A stretch of 10,722 nt of DNA from JAUWMI01 sp964630455 (GCA_964630455.1 CAZVVA010000134.1:1-10722); one strand, 5' to 3'. Numbered from the stretch's first letter, positions 1-6,738 are shown. Translations and numbers: made by a program. Notes: generated by a model not told the origin, from the sequence alone.

Positions 1-617
1 CCTTTGATCTGCTGAACTTTAACCCTTACGATGCGGCGCACGCGGAACTCGCCCTGGAGAGCGTGCTTGTTGAGCGATTCGCTCTGGATACACTGGACGA
101 TTCAACGACTACCTGCTGGACTTATGATTTCGAGACGAGCCAGGAGTTCTGGTTCCCTGGTGATGGAACGCTCAGGTTTAGCAACCCTGAGTTTTTCTGG
201 GATGAGGGAGCGCTGCGTCTTCGATCAATGACAAACACGAATACATTCGGGTTCTGGCACAATGATCCGATAGACATAATTATTGAAGCGGATCGTCTGT
301 ATCGGGGGACGTTTGAGGTGAGAACAGACGAACCGGACCGAAGCCTTGTGCCGCAGATGCGTCTGCGGTTCAACACCGCCAATATGCAAGCCGCGCGCAC
401 CCTCGAAATCTCAAGTATTGGTGATGGCGCCAACTCCCCTGGTACCATAAATACAATCTATGACCGACTCTACTTCTTGCCTCCAGCAAACTGCGTCGGT
501 GAAGACTTACTCATTTCATTCGACATACTCAATTTCAATCCCGGAGACGCCCCAACTGCGAGTCTGATCCTCGACCGCGCAATAATCGAGACCCTCTCTC
601 CGCCAGCCCTGCCCTGA
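1..617 (+). CDS. C-terminal part of a tandem-repeat beta-rich protein (5' end cut by window)
   Basis: The open frame runs from the first bases (reading TTT GAT CTG from base 3) to TGA at 615-617, so the true start lies upstream; the Met at 63 is internal. The protein is rich in aromatic and acidic residues. A motif seen at the window edge, FDLLNFNPYDAA, recurs as FDILNFNPGDAP from base 519, exactly 516 bases (172 codons) later, with matching downstream spacing (A.L.L..V/I..E). At least two copies of a roughly 172-residue domain therefore stand in tandem. Between them are segments such as YDFET, NTFGFWHNDP and VPQMRLRFNTAN, which look like strands of a beta-sandwich, as in extracellular carbohydrate-binding or adhesion modules. 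No sorting signal or membrane anchor is visible at the C-terminus, which ends soon after the last domain. I do not recognise a named family; an exported, surface or binding role is inference from architecture only. Confidence 0.8.
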   Translation, partial: FDLLNFNPYDAAHAELALESVLVERFALDTLDDSTTTCWTYDFETSQEFWFPGDGTLRFSNPEFFWDEGALRLRSMTNTNTFGFWHNDPIDIIIEADRLYRGTFEVRTDEPDRSLVPQMRLRFNTANMQAARTLEISSIGDGANSPGTINTIYDRLYFLPPANCVGEDLLISFDILNFNPGDAPTASLILDRAIIETLSPPALP

Positions 618-623
618 TCCGCC

Positions 624-643
624 TCCGCCTTAGCTTCGGCGGA
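624..643. terminator. possible terminator hairpin TCCGCC-N8-GGCGGA
   Basis: A 6-bp perfect GC-rich stem (TCCGCC at 624-629, GGCGGA at 638-643) with an 8-base loop begins 7 bases after the stop of the plus-strand gene. It is followed by CAAGTTTT, only a weak T-run. Position favours termination, but the poor T-tract leaves open that it is merely another intergenic palindromic repeat. Confidence 0.4.
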
Positions 644-656
644 CAAGTTTTGCACG

Positions 657-682
657 CAGGGGCACGCTGCAGCGTGTGGGTA
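657..682. repeat. degenerate copy of TAGGG-flanked palindromic repeat
   Basis: A 14-bp perfect palindrome, CACGCTGCAGCGTG (663-676), is preceded by CAGGGG and followed by TGGGTA. The left flank matches the AGGGG edge of the hairpins at 4466, 5498 and 8001; the right flank is decayed (TGGGTA in place of CCCCTA). It is read here as an eroded member of that dispersed family. The core sequence differs from the other copies. Confidence 0.45.
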
Positions 683-818
683 CAGCACTGCACGACGGAT
701 ATAGGACTACCCGCCGCGGCGACGAAGAATCTCTCACGATCATTTCATTTCGGAAAAGACATCTGGAAGGAATCTTTTTCGACTTGCAGGAGAATGTCAG
801 CAAGCGGGCTGCCTATGG

Positions 819-1391
819 CTACTCTGCGTACGTAAGGTCGAGGATGGCAGGGTTGAAATCCAGACCGAGATAGCGACGCGTGAACTCCCGCGCCGCAATC
901 TCTTCTACCAGGTTTTTGTGAGTAGATTGGGGCGTTTGCAGCTCTGAACGTGCGCAGCGCACGTCGTTAAGAAAAATGTGGAACAGCTCGTGGCAAACTG
1001 CGATCACGTGCAGCATATGAAGAGAAAGGGGAAGCACGGGTGCCAGCCGTTTTTTCAGCTGCGTAAGCGCGGTGGTATTCACACGAATTTTTCGCTGCTC
1101 GACGATTACCTCACTGAGCACCGCAGGTCGCCCGGCTGTGAGGTCGCCAAGATAGGTTTTGATCTGAATGTTCAAGTGCAGCGCCACATAAGCCACATTT
1201 TTTCGCCGACGCGGAGGCATCGAGCTCAGCACTCCATACAAATGGTCAAGACACTGCTCGGCCATCTGCTTGCCTTCGGCAATCAGTGCAGCATGGCTGG
1301 ACGGATCCGGTGCACGCGTGGATGGATAGATCGAAATAAGCCGGCCATAGAGTGCATCAATGCCGCCAACATGCTCCGAAGAATTATTCAT
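819..1391 (-). CDS. small putative HExxH metalloprotease-like protein (190 aa)
   Basis: A soluble-looking 190-residue protein carrying HELFH at residues 134-138 in the context VCHELFHIFLND. This is the zinc-binding and catalytic HExxH helix of gluzincin-type metallopeptidases. About 25 residues later comes VEEIAAREFTRRYL (162-175), where E163 or E164 could be the third metal ligand; HExxH followed by an E-containing AA.EF helix is typical of ImmA/IrrE-like (DUF955) and related minimal zincins. The N-terminal 120 residues are not recognised; they are helical-looking with a basic RRRK patch at 61-64. No signal peptide or membrane segment is seen. The open frame extends upstream to a TTG, but the ATG at 1391 has AAGGA 7 bases before it and is the better start. 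It lies 123 bp downstream of the acetyltransferase gene, so it may be the last gene of that transcript or independently transcribed. Substrate unknown; proteolytic activity is inferred from the motif only. Confidence 0.75.
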   Translation of the reverse strand: MNNSSEHVGGIDALYGRLISIYPSTRAPDPSSHAALIAEGKQMAEQCLDHLYGVLSSMPPRRRKNVAYVALHLNIQIKTYLGDLTAGRPAVLSEVIVEQRKIRVNTTALTQLKKRLAPVLPLSLHMLHVIAVCHELFHIFLNDVRCARSELQTPQSTHKNLVEEIAAREFTRRYLGLDFNPAILDLTYAE

Positions 1392-1398
1392 GCAGAGT

Positions 1399-1403
1399 TC
1401 CTT
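1399..1403 (-). promoter_or_regulatory. ribosome binding site deciding the HExxH gene start
   Basis: On the minus strand AAGGA is followed by 7 bases (ACTCTGC) and then ATG at 1391. This supports the 190-residue form over the longer TTG-initiated form beginning at 1424, which lacks a comparable site. Confidence 0.6.
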
Positions 1404-1514
1404 TTGGCGGGCCGTAGTGCGCAAGCCTGCGACGCGTGGCTATAAGGCCATTGCAGCGGCGACGTCGCTCCCGGCTATTCCCTATTCTGATCCAGAGAGC
1501 CCATCAGTCTCCAC

Positions 1515-2330
1515 CTAATTCTCTCCAATGGCCTGCCGCCGTCGTGGACAAATGCTACAATCCACAGTCCGGCAAAGGAGCAGACCAGGCTCTTCGTGCA
1601 GCTTCTGAACCATCGTCTCTACAAGGGCTTTCACGTCAAGCAGCTGGCTTCGGCTTTTGCAAATCGTCACATCCTTCAGCGCCCCTTCTGCACGCAGGTA
1701 CGGCTCGCACTGCGTAAATCCGCGCGAGCACCCTGGCACCTGGTACAGACGAAACTCCACGATTTCTCCTTTTTCATTCTTCATCGCTGCAATCTCGAAA
1801 TTCTGCCCTGGTGTAAACGCAACTTCTAGATAGGGTAGCTCAGCCAGCACTTCGCACAGATGAAGGATCGAGTTGGTATCCTGTCGCGTACCCAACAACA
1901 GGATTTTTCCGCCATGGTGGTAGAATTTATCAAACGGCGAATTGCAGCCCAGAGGTGCACACTGTAGGTGATCACTCACCAGCTCCTCAGCCAGAGGTCC
2001 AAATGCAGCTGCGGAATGCGAGGGATGATCGCTGCGCAGCACACCGGGCATCTGGCGGAAGACTTCTGTCACCCGCCCAACGCGCGATGGTGACGTTGTC
2101 TTCTCGTATGGTGGCATGTTCCACATCGGCAGGGAAAACGTAAACGTGGGCATCATCAGCGTTCCGCCTGGTCCGATCGTCCTCAGCAAGGCGTTGATGA
2201 CCGTTTGTGCTCCACCATGCACATAGCCCAGGCTCTTGAGCGAACTATGGACAATGAGATTATCGCCCTGCTGAATCCCTGCCCGTCTTAATTCCTGAAT
2301 TAAGATATCTTCCGTGACAGCTTCATTCAT
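1515..2330 (-). CDS. AAC(3)-family (aminoglycoside 3-N-acetyltransferase-like) N-acetyltransferase
   Basis: A 271-residue protein of the antibiotic acetyltransferase fold (PF02522: AAC(3), FrbF, YokD), a family that moves acetyl from acetyl-CoA to an amino group. Family signatures in order: HSSLKSLGYVHGG at 28-40, GPGGTLMMPTFTF at 53-65, RSDHPSHSAAAFGP at 99-112, SPFDKFYHHGGKILLLG at 131-147, and ILHLCE at 155-160 in the region of the family's catalytic histidine. Length is normal. The tail has a cysteine cluster (C253, C258, C261; C-x4-C-x2-C), with further Cys at 201 and 208. The chosen ATG overlaps the upstream oxidoreductase stop by 8 bases (ATGAATGA) and has no good Shine-Dalgarno, which points to translational coupling. 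Longer in-frame starts lie inside the upstream gene. Context (nanE-like epimerase, FAD oxidoreductase) makes an amino-sugar or small amine a more likely natural substrate than a drug; resistance cannot be claimed from sequence. Confidence 0.88.
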   Translation of the reverse strand: MNEAVTEDILIQELRRAGIQQGDNLIVHSSLKSLGYVHGGAQTVINALLRTIGPGGTLMMPTFTFSLPMWNMPPYEKTTSPSRVGRVTEVFRQMPGVLRSDHPSHSAAAFGPLAEELVSDHLQCAPLGCNSPFDKFYHHGGKILLLGTRQDTNSILHLCEVLAELPYLEVAFTPGQNFEIAAMKNEKGEIVEFRLYQVPGCSRGFTQCEPYLRAEGALKDVTICKSRSQLLDVKALVETMVQKLHEEPGLLLCRTVDCSICPRRRQAIGEN

Positions 2331-3684
2331 GGGGAGGACTTCCCAAGTTTGCACCCTGGGTGCGCAGATGCTTCTGAAGCTGAGGAACATCGAGAGAGCG
2401 AGGTGTGGTATGGAGTTTCACGCAGAGTGACGCGGCTGCGCCTGCTGCTTCGCCCATTGCCATGCAGATGGGCTGAATGCGAATGGCCGACTGGCCTTCG
2501 TGGGTGCTGGAGACGCAGCGCCCGGCCACCAGAAGATTCTCGATCTCCCGGGGCACAAGAATGCGATACGGAATGTCGTACGCCAGGAGCTCAGGTAGGT
2601 GCTCCACTGTGCTTTGATCGCCTTTTGGATCATGAATATCAATTCCATAATTGCCGCGCGCAATTACATCGGGAAATCGGTGGCCTTGAATAACGTCATC
2701 ACCCGTGAACACGTATTCCCCTAGAATGCGCCGACTTTCACGCACCCCGATGTGCGGCGCTGTTGCCACTAAATAAGCCTTCTCAAATCCCGGCAACTCT
2801 CCGAGCATACCCATTATTTGCCAGACCTGTTTGCGCGCAACAATTTCCGCCCTGGTCAAATCAAATGCATCCAGCGGACTGAGCTCGAGCACATTTGTTG
2901 TGTTAAACACAACCATGTCGTCCAGGGGAAGCGAAATGAAAAACAGTAGCTGAACCGCGCGATCCAGACGTCCTTCGTCGTGCGCTTTTCGTACTGCCGA
3001 GAAGAATCCCGCCTGGCACATCACGCCTGTTTCGCTATACGCAATCGTATCTGCATCCGGCCAGTGGAGGTACTCCTTCGGGTTATTCAGGAGGTAGTCC
3101 TCGACCCGCTGGCAATCTACACCTCCAACTATAAACATCAGCGTCATGGCCTGCGTGAGGCCGTCTGATGGCCGGCCCACCTCGTAAGGAGCACCAGCCA
3201 GCGCTGCTAGATCTCCATCGCCCGTTGCATCAATAAAAACCGGCGCACTCAGATTTAACCGCCCGCCTTTGGTCATCACCGTAATATGTTTGATAATGCG
3301 ATCTTTCACCCGCGCCTTGATCAGGTAGGCGTGCAAAAGAAGCTCGACTCCTGCTTCCAGAGCCATCTCCTGGGCAACGCGTTTGTATTTTTCCGGATCG
3401 AATGACGCGTGCTTGAATCCAGCCACTCGTGTGAGCCGGTCGCAGAACTCCTGGAAGATGCCCTGGATTAGCTGCTCTTCTTTCGTAGCGTAGCGCATAA
3501 ATGGGCCCACCAATCCCATAGTGGCAAGTCCCCCGAGGAAACCGTATTGCTCGACCAGCAGAACGCGTGAGCCATTGCGTGCCGCAGCCACAGCAGCCAC
3601 CCAGCCCGCTGGGCCACCTCCTACAATCACAATTTCCGGCTTTCTGCGCCATCGACGTCTTGGTTTTGTCACTTGTGTGCTCAT
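2323..3684 (-). CDS. FAD-dependent oxidoreductase (PF12831 type)
   Basis: A 453-residue flavoprotein. After a basic N-terminus (KPRRRWRRK, residues 8-16) comes the Rossmann FAD-binding fold: EIVIVGGGPAGWVAA with the GxGxxG glycines at 22, 24 and 27, and acidic E45 at the end of strand two (VLLVEQ) for the FAD ribose. GFLGGLAT at 48-55 is characteristic of this family, whose members share this FAD fold with HdrA and thiazole-synthase-like proteins. DATGDGDLAALAG at 152-164 and a C-terminal NLLVAGRCVSSTHEGQSAIR block, followed by PICMAMGEAAGAAA, are the second and third FAD contacts. The ATG has AAAGGA upstream at good spacing. It starts 29 bases after the epimerase stop and ends inside the acetyltransferase start, so the three genes are almost certainly co-transcribed. 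The family is large and mostly uncharacterised; the substrate is unknown. Oxidation of a sugar or polyol hydroxyl is a guess from the neighbours. Confidence 0.88.
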   Translation of the reverse strand: MSTQVTKPRRRWRRKPEIVIVGGGPAGWVAAVAAARNGSRVLLVEQYGFLGGLATMGLVGPFMRYATKEEQLIQGIFQEFCDRLTRVAGFKHASFDPEKYKRVAQEMALEAGVELLLHAYLIKARVKDRIIKHITVMTKGGRLNLSAPVFIDATGDGDLAALAGAPYEVGRPSDGLTQAMTLMFIVGGVDCQRVEDYLLNNPKEYLHWPDADTIAYSETGVMCQAGFFSAVRKAHDEGRLDRAVQLLFFISLPLDDMVVFNTTNVLELSPLDAFDLTRAEIVARKQVWQIMGMLGELPGFEKAYLVATAPHIGVRESRRILGEYVFTGDDVIQGHRFPDVIARGNYGIDIHDPKGDQSTVEHLPELLAYDIPYRILVPREIENLLVAGRCVSSTHEGQSAIRIQPICMAMGEAAGAAASLCVKLHTTPRSLDVPQLQKHLRTQGANLGSPPHE

Positions 3685-3695
3685 AGAGTTTTCCT

Positions 3696-3709
3696 TTATT
3701 CTAGAATAA
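3696..3709. promoter_or_regulatory. 14-bp perfect palindrome TTATTCTAGAATAA before the oxidoreductase gene
   Basis: It lies in the 29-base gap between the nanE-like stop and the oxidoreductase ATG. Its edge overlaps the ribosome binding site (AAAGGA, 3692-3697 on the minus strand). It could be a repressor half-site pair or an AT-rich RNA hairpin controlling translation; a chance palindrome is also possible. Confidence 0.3.
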
Positions 3710-3713
3710 GGTG

Positions 3714-4415
3714 CTATGCGGCACCAAGAAACCCACGAATCCCTTCGACAAAGCGAGCAGTGATCAGCTGGGGCCGCGTGATTGCGGTTCCTACCACCAC
3801 AGCGTACGCTCCGAGTTCCAGCGCTCGCACCGCTTCCTCCGGAGTCGTGTAGCGTCCTTCCGCGAGTACTGGAATTTTAACCGCTCCGACCAGCTGCTCG
3901 AGCAACTCCAGGTCTGGCCTGGCGGTCATGCTGCTGTACGGCGTATATCCGGCGAGCGTGGTAGCGATTGCATCGGCACCCGCATCTGCTGCGGCTATGG
4001 CTTCTTCAAACGTTGCAATGTCCGCAACCACAGGCAGTTGTAGCGATGATTTCACCTCGCGGATCAGCACGTCTGCGGATTTTTGAGCAGGCCGGCGCCG
4101 GGAAGTAGCATCCAGCGCTATCGCATCTGCGCCCGCTCGCGCAGTTGCCTCTGCCGCCTCTAGTGTCGGGGTAATCTCCACCTCTGAGTTCGGATAGCTA
4201 ACTTTGTTGATGCCGATGATTGGGATCGAAACTGCCTGTTTAATCGCCGCAATATCCTCGGGCGAGTTTGCGCGGATACCAATGGCACCGCCCATTTCTG
4301 CAGCTCGTGCCATCGCTGCCATGTGTGCACTTCCATGCAGCGGCTCAACTTCCAGTGCCTGGCACGAAACAATCAGGCCGCGTTGAAACCTGACCGTAAA
4401 CGGCTGCTCAGACAT
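3714..4415 (-). CDS. nanE: putative N-acetylmannosamine-6-phosphate 2-epimerase (NanE family)
   Basis: A 233-residue TIM-barrel enzyme matching the NanE family in length and motifs. NanE interconverts ManNAc-6-P and GlcNAc-6-P in sialic acid or ManNAc use. Visible signatures: VSCQALEVEPLHG (16-28) at the barrel start, GAIGIRAN (43-50), IPIIGINK (64-71) with K71 at the position of the catalytic lysine, ALDATSRRRP (100-109), LAEGRY (184-189) with E186 as the expected acid/base glutamate, and VVVGTAITRP (206-215) as the phosphate-binding loop. Start ATG has AAAGGA 9 bases upstream. It follows argB by 80 bp, a gap holding a strong palindrome, and leads into the oxidoreductase. No nanA, nanK, nagB or sialic acid transporter is in the window, so a role in sialate catabolism is unproven; it may feed GlcNAc-6-P chemistry in the local module. 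Confidence 0.88.
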   Translation of the reverse strand: MSEQPFTVRFQRGLIVSCQALEVEPLHGSAHMAAMARAAEMGGAIGIRANSPEDIAAIKQAVSIPIIGINKVSYPNSEVEITPTLEAAEATARAGADAIALDATSRRRPAQKSADVLIREVKSSLQLPVVADIATFEEAIAAADAGADAIATTLAGYTPYSSMTARPDLELLEQLVGAVKIPVLAEGRYTTPEEAVRALELGAYAVVVGTAITRPQLITARFVEGIRGFLGAA

Positions 4416-4465
4416 CTGCGGATCCTTTCGATTAGCATGTCAGACAGAGCGTAGGAGAGGAGAAC

Positions 4466-4493
4466 GTAGGGACAGATTATAATCTGTCCCTAC
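4466..4493. repeat. 28-bp perfect palindrome with TAGGG/CCCTA ends, just after argB
   Basis: Arms GTAGGGACAGATTA (4466-4479) and TAATCTGTCCCTAC (4480-4493) are perfect reverse complements with no spacer. The element begins 2 bases after the argB stop and lies 50 bases before the nanE-like start. As RNA it would fold into a long hairpin, able to attenuate or protect transcript ends between the arginine genes and the downstream module. No T-tract follows on either strand, so a classical terminator is unlikely. The TAGGG edges tie it to the elements at 5498 and 8001. Confidence 0.75.
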
Positions 4494-4495
4494 AG

Positions 4496-5413
4496 CTAGC
4501 TACGAACAATCTGAGTGCCGATTCCTCTGTCGGTAAACAGCTCGAGAAGCAGAGCGTGTGGAATCCGGCCATCCAGAATGTGTGTTTTTCGGACGCCCGC
4601 ATTCAGCGCGCGCAGGCATGCGCGTACCTTGGGAATCATGCCACCCCCGATTACCCCTTTTTCAATCAGCCCCTCGAGCTCATCTATCTGGATCGAAGGG
4701 AGAAGCGACGAATCGTCGTCGAGATTTCTCAGGATGCCCTTCACGTCGGTCAACAGAATAAGTTTCCGTGCCTTGAGCGCTATGGCCAGCTCCGCAGCCA
4801 CTGAATCGGCATTAATATTGTATGTCTGACCACTGCTGTCCACACCAATAGGCGAAATTACAGGAATAAACTGCTTCTCGTCGAGAACCGAGATAATCTC
4901 GGGAGAAATCTGTGCGACTTCGCCTACAAAGCCAATATCTGCCGTTGCCTCGCCCGCGGACGACGGCATGGTATACTTACGCGCCCTGATTAACCCTGCA
5001 TCCTTTCCACTCACCCCTACCGCTCTACCTCCCAGTTGATGAATTTGATTTACAATCTCCCCGTTGAGTTTCCCCGCCAGGACCATCTCTGCTACGTCCA
5101 GCGTCTCTGCATCCGTAACGCGCTGGCCTTCCACGAATTTCGGCTTCAACCTCATTTTCTTCATCAGATCAGAAATCTCCGGCCCGCCACCATGCACCAC
5201 AACAGGCTTCATTCCTACGTACTGCATCAGGACAATGTCTTGAATAACGTTCTTCTTGAGTCCCGGGTCAATCATGGCGTGGCCGCCATATTTGATGACT
5301 ACGCGACAGCCGCGGAATTCCTTGATGTAGGGAATCGCCTCGACCAGAATGTTTGCCCGCTCAATCAGTTCCGCCAGTGGGAAGTTACGAATACCTGCGT
5401 TGTCTGAAGACAT
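4496..5413 (-). CDS. argB: acetylglutamate kinase ArgB
   Basis: N-acetyl-L-glutamate kinase (305 aa), second step of the acetylated arginine pathway: ATP-dependent phosphorylation of N-acetylglutamate. Amino acid kinase motifs: VVIKYGGHAM (38-47) with K41 for phosphate binding, VVVHGGGPEIS (71-81), GVSGKDAGLI (133-142), the nucleotide-site region YNINADSVAAELA (198-210) with LLTDVKGIL (220-228), and GGGMIPK (256-262) with the ADP/transition-state lysine. The N-terminal segment LAELIERANILVEAIPYIKEF (about 13-33) corresponds to the mobile helix found in arginine-inhibited NAGKs such as that of Thermotoga, and the IGTQI C-terminus also fits. Feedback inhibition by arginine is therefore likely, as expected for a cyclic pathway with ArgJ. 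Start ATG is preceded by GAGGG. It lies 126 bp after argJ, with a repeat hairpin between them. Confidence 0.96.
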   Translation of the reverse strand: MSSDNAGIRNFPLAELIERANILVEAIPYIKEFRGCRVVIKYGGHAMIDPGLKKNVIQDIVLMQYVGMKPVVVHGGGPEISDLMKKMRLKPKFVEGQRVTDAETLDVAEMVLAGKLNGEIVNQIHQLGGRAVGVSGKDAGLIRARKYTMPSSAGEATADIGFVGEVAQISPEIISVLDEKQFIPVISPIGVDSSGQTYNINADSVAAELAIALKARKLILLTDVKGILRNLDDDSSLLPSIQIDELEGLIEKGVIGGGMIPKVRACLRALNAGVRKTHILDGRIPHALLLELFTDRGIGTQIVRS

Positions 5414-5497
5414 CTCGAACCCTCAGCTTTCTCGTGGTTCTGACAATTGTGCATTCCGCCCTGGGCTATTTATGTGAGCCAACAATTTCCCATATTG

Positions 5498-5523
5498 TAG
5501 GGGCAGGCCTTGTGCCTGCCCTA
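5498..5523. repeat. TAGGGG-CAGGC hairpin repeat between argJ and argB
   Basis: Stem GGGCAGGC (5501-5508), loop CTTGT, GCCTGCCC (5514-5521). The stem is extended by TAG (5498-5500) and TA (5522-5523) around a one-base bulge. It has the same TAGGG...CCCTA edges as the elements at 4466 and 8001 but a different stem core. It lies in the argJ-argB gap, 17 bases after the argJ stop. No T-run follows on the minus strand, so it is more likely a REP-like element or transcript stabiliser than a terminator. Confidence 0.7.
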
Positions 5524-5539
5524 TTATTGTAGACAACGT

Positions 5540-6727
5540 CTACGTATGATACTCGGCGTTCAGCCGCACGTACTGTTCCGAGAGATCACACGTCCAGACC
5601 GTAGCAGTTTTAGTGCCCGCATTCAGCTTAATCTCTATGCGAATTTCTGGTTGCTTCAGATAAGTCTTCAGGACTATTTTGTCAACTGCTTGCGGCGATC
5701 CATTTGAAAAGAGCTTGTATTGGCCCAGCATGATGCCGAGCTTCTCCAGGCTGCATGCCACACCCGAGTAACCCACGGCGCATGCAATACGTCCCCAATT
5801 GGGGTCGCACCCGAACAGCGCCGTCTTCACCAGATTCGAGCGAGCTATTGCCATTGCGATTTGCCGCGCGTCTGCCACTGAACCCGCCCCGCTCACTACG
5901 ATTTCGATCAGCTTGGTTGCACCTTCGCCGTCGCGGGCAATCTCACGCGCCAGCCACTGACACAGCTCGGTCAGCCTCTCCTCAAACGTACGATACGCAC
6001 TGGAACCCGGAACGATTATTCTATTGCCAGCCATTCCGTTTGCGAGCACTACAACGCTATCATTGGTGCTCGTGTCGCCATCTACGGTAATGGCATTGAA
6101 TGAAAGATCCACGGCCGTTCGCAAAGCCTGGCGTAGCGCATCCTGACTGATACTGGCGTCTGTGGCGATAAACGCCAGCATGGTAGCCAGCCGAGGATGA
6201 ATCATACCTGCGCCTTTCGCCACACCGAGCAGGCTGAGTTGTTTTCCATCCAGTTCCAGCTCCAGGGCGTGCAACTTTGGCCGAGTGTCAGTGGTCATGA
6301 TGGCATTGGCGACGTCCGGCCAGTGGTCCGGGCTAAGGCTCTGCGCTGCCGTAGAAATGCCCGTGCGAAGGCGATCCATCGGCAGGCGTTCGCCAATTAC
6401 GCCAGTCGAGCAAACCAGCACTTCCTCGTCTGCGAGCCGCAGTGCCTTGGCTGCCAGATGTGCCATTGCCAATGCATCCTCCATCCCCTGGTCACCGGTA
6501 CATGCATTCGCATTTCCCGAATTGGCAACGATAGCGCGAGGAGCTCGATTAAGCAGATGCTTTTGGGAGACCTGCACCGGAGCCGCAGCAAACGTATTGG
6601 TCGTAAACATTGCCGCGGCTTCGCATGTCTTCGCAGAGTAGATCAACGCAAGATCCCGCTTTCCCCCTGGCTTGATACCAGAGCTCACTCCCGTCACCTC
6701 AAAGCCTCTTGGGTAACCCACTGGCAT
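5540..6727 (-). CDS. argJ: bifunctional ornithine acetyltransferase / N-acetylglutamate synthase ArgJ
   Basis: ArgJ (395 aa) transfers acetyl from N-acetylornithine to glutamate, closing the acetyl cycle, and in bifunctional forms also makes N-acetylglutamate from acetyl-CoA. Motifs: GIKPGGKRDLALI near the N-terminus, VANSGNANACTG (67-78), CSTGVIGE (106-113), the autoprocessing site HPRLATMLAF (177-186) where cleavage falls between A181 and T182 so that Thr becomes the beta-chain nucleophile, DGDTSTND shortly after, and DPNWGRIACAVGYSG towards the end. The open frame extends to a TTG at 6766, but the ATG at 6727 has GAGGAG 5 bases upstream and is preferred. It follows argC by 84 bp; a small GCCAT-loop-ATGGC hairpin (6785-6799) lies in that gap. 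No argA is visible, so the bifunctional form is plausible but not provable from sequence alone. Confidence 0.96.
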   Translation of the reverse strand: MPVGYPRGFEVTGVSSGIKPGGKRDLALIYSAKTCEAAAMFTTNTFAAAPVQVSQKHLLNRAPRAIVANSGNANACTGDQGMEDALAMAHLAAKALRLADEEVLVCSTGVIGERLPMDRLRTGISTAAQSLSPDHWPDVANAIMTTDTRPKLHALELELDGKQLSLLGVAKGAGMIHPRLATMLAFIATDASISQDALRQALRTAVDLSFNAITVDGDTSTNDSVVVLANGMAGNRIIVPGSSAYRTFEERLTELCQWLAREIARDGEGATKLIEIVVSGAGSVADARQIAMAIARSNLVKTALFGCDPNWGRIACAVGYSGVACSLEKLGIMLGQYKLFSNGSPQAVDKIVLKTYLKQPEIRIEIKLNAGTKTATVWTCDLSEQYVRLNAEYHT

Positions 6728-6732
6728 AGAAA

Positions 6733-6738
6733 CTCCTC
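6733..6738 (-). promoter_or_regulatory. ribosome binding site deciding the argJ start
   Basis: Minus-strand GAGGAG stands 5 bases before ATG at 6727. This supports the start with MPVGYPRGF over the TTG 39 bases upstream, which lacks a good site. Confidence 0.65.

Larger units (their letters stand above)
618..818. other. convergent intergenic region
   Basis: This 201-base gap separates the stop of the plus-strand repeat protein from the stop of the minus-strand HExxH gene. The two genes converge, so it should terminate both. It holds two hairpins near the left side (624-643 and about 657-682). Short open frames crossing the right part have no ribosome binding site or recognisable protein character, and I see nothing else there. 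Confidence 0.6.

Noticed and set aside
122..448. 108-codon minus-strand open frame inside the left-edge gene
   Set aside because: The plus frame holds the 172-residue repeat periodicity; this is its antisense shadow.
978..1445. 155-codon plus-strand open frame opposite the HExxH gene
   Set aside because: The opposite strand carries the HELFH motif and a good start site; this frame has no recognisable protein features.
1459..1468. GCGACGTCGC 10-bp palindrome between the acetyltransferase and HExxH genes
   Set aside because: Short, and in a GC-rich context where such palindromes arise by chance; no T-tract or repeat flanks.
3630..3661. Arg-rich N-terminus of the oxidoreductase considered as a Tat signal
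   Set aside because: The arginines are followed directly by the Rossmann strand and GGGPAG, with no separate hydrophobic signal region or cleavage site.
5036..5407. 123-codon plus-strand open frame opposite argB
   Set aside because: Lies entirely within argB, whose motifs are complete, and has no start signal.
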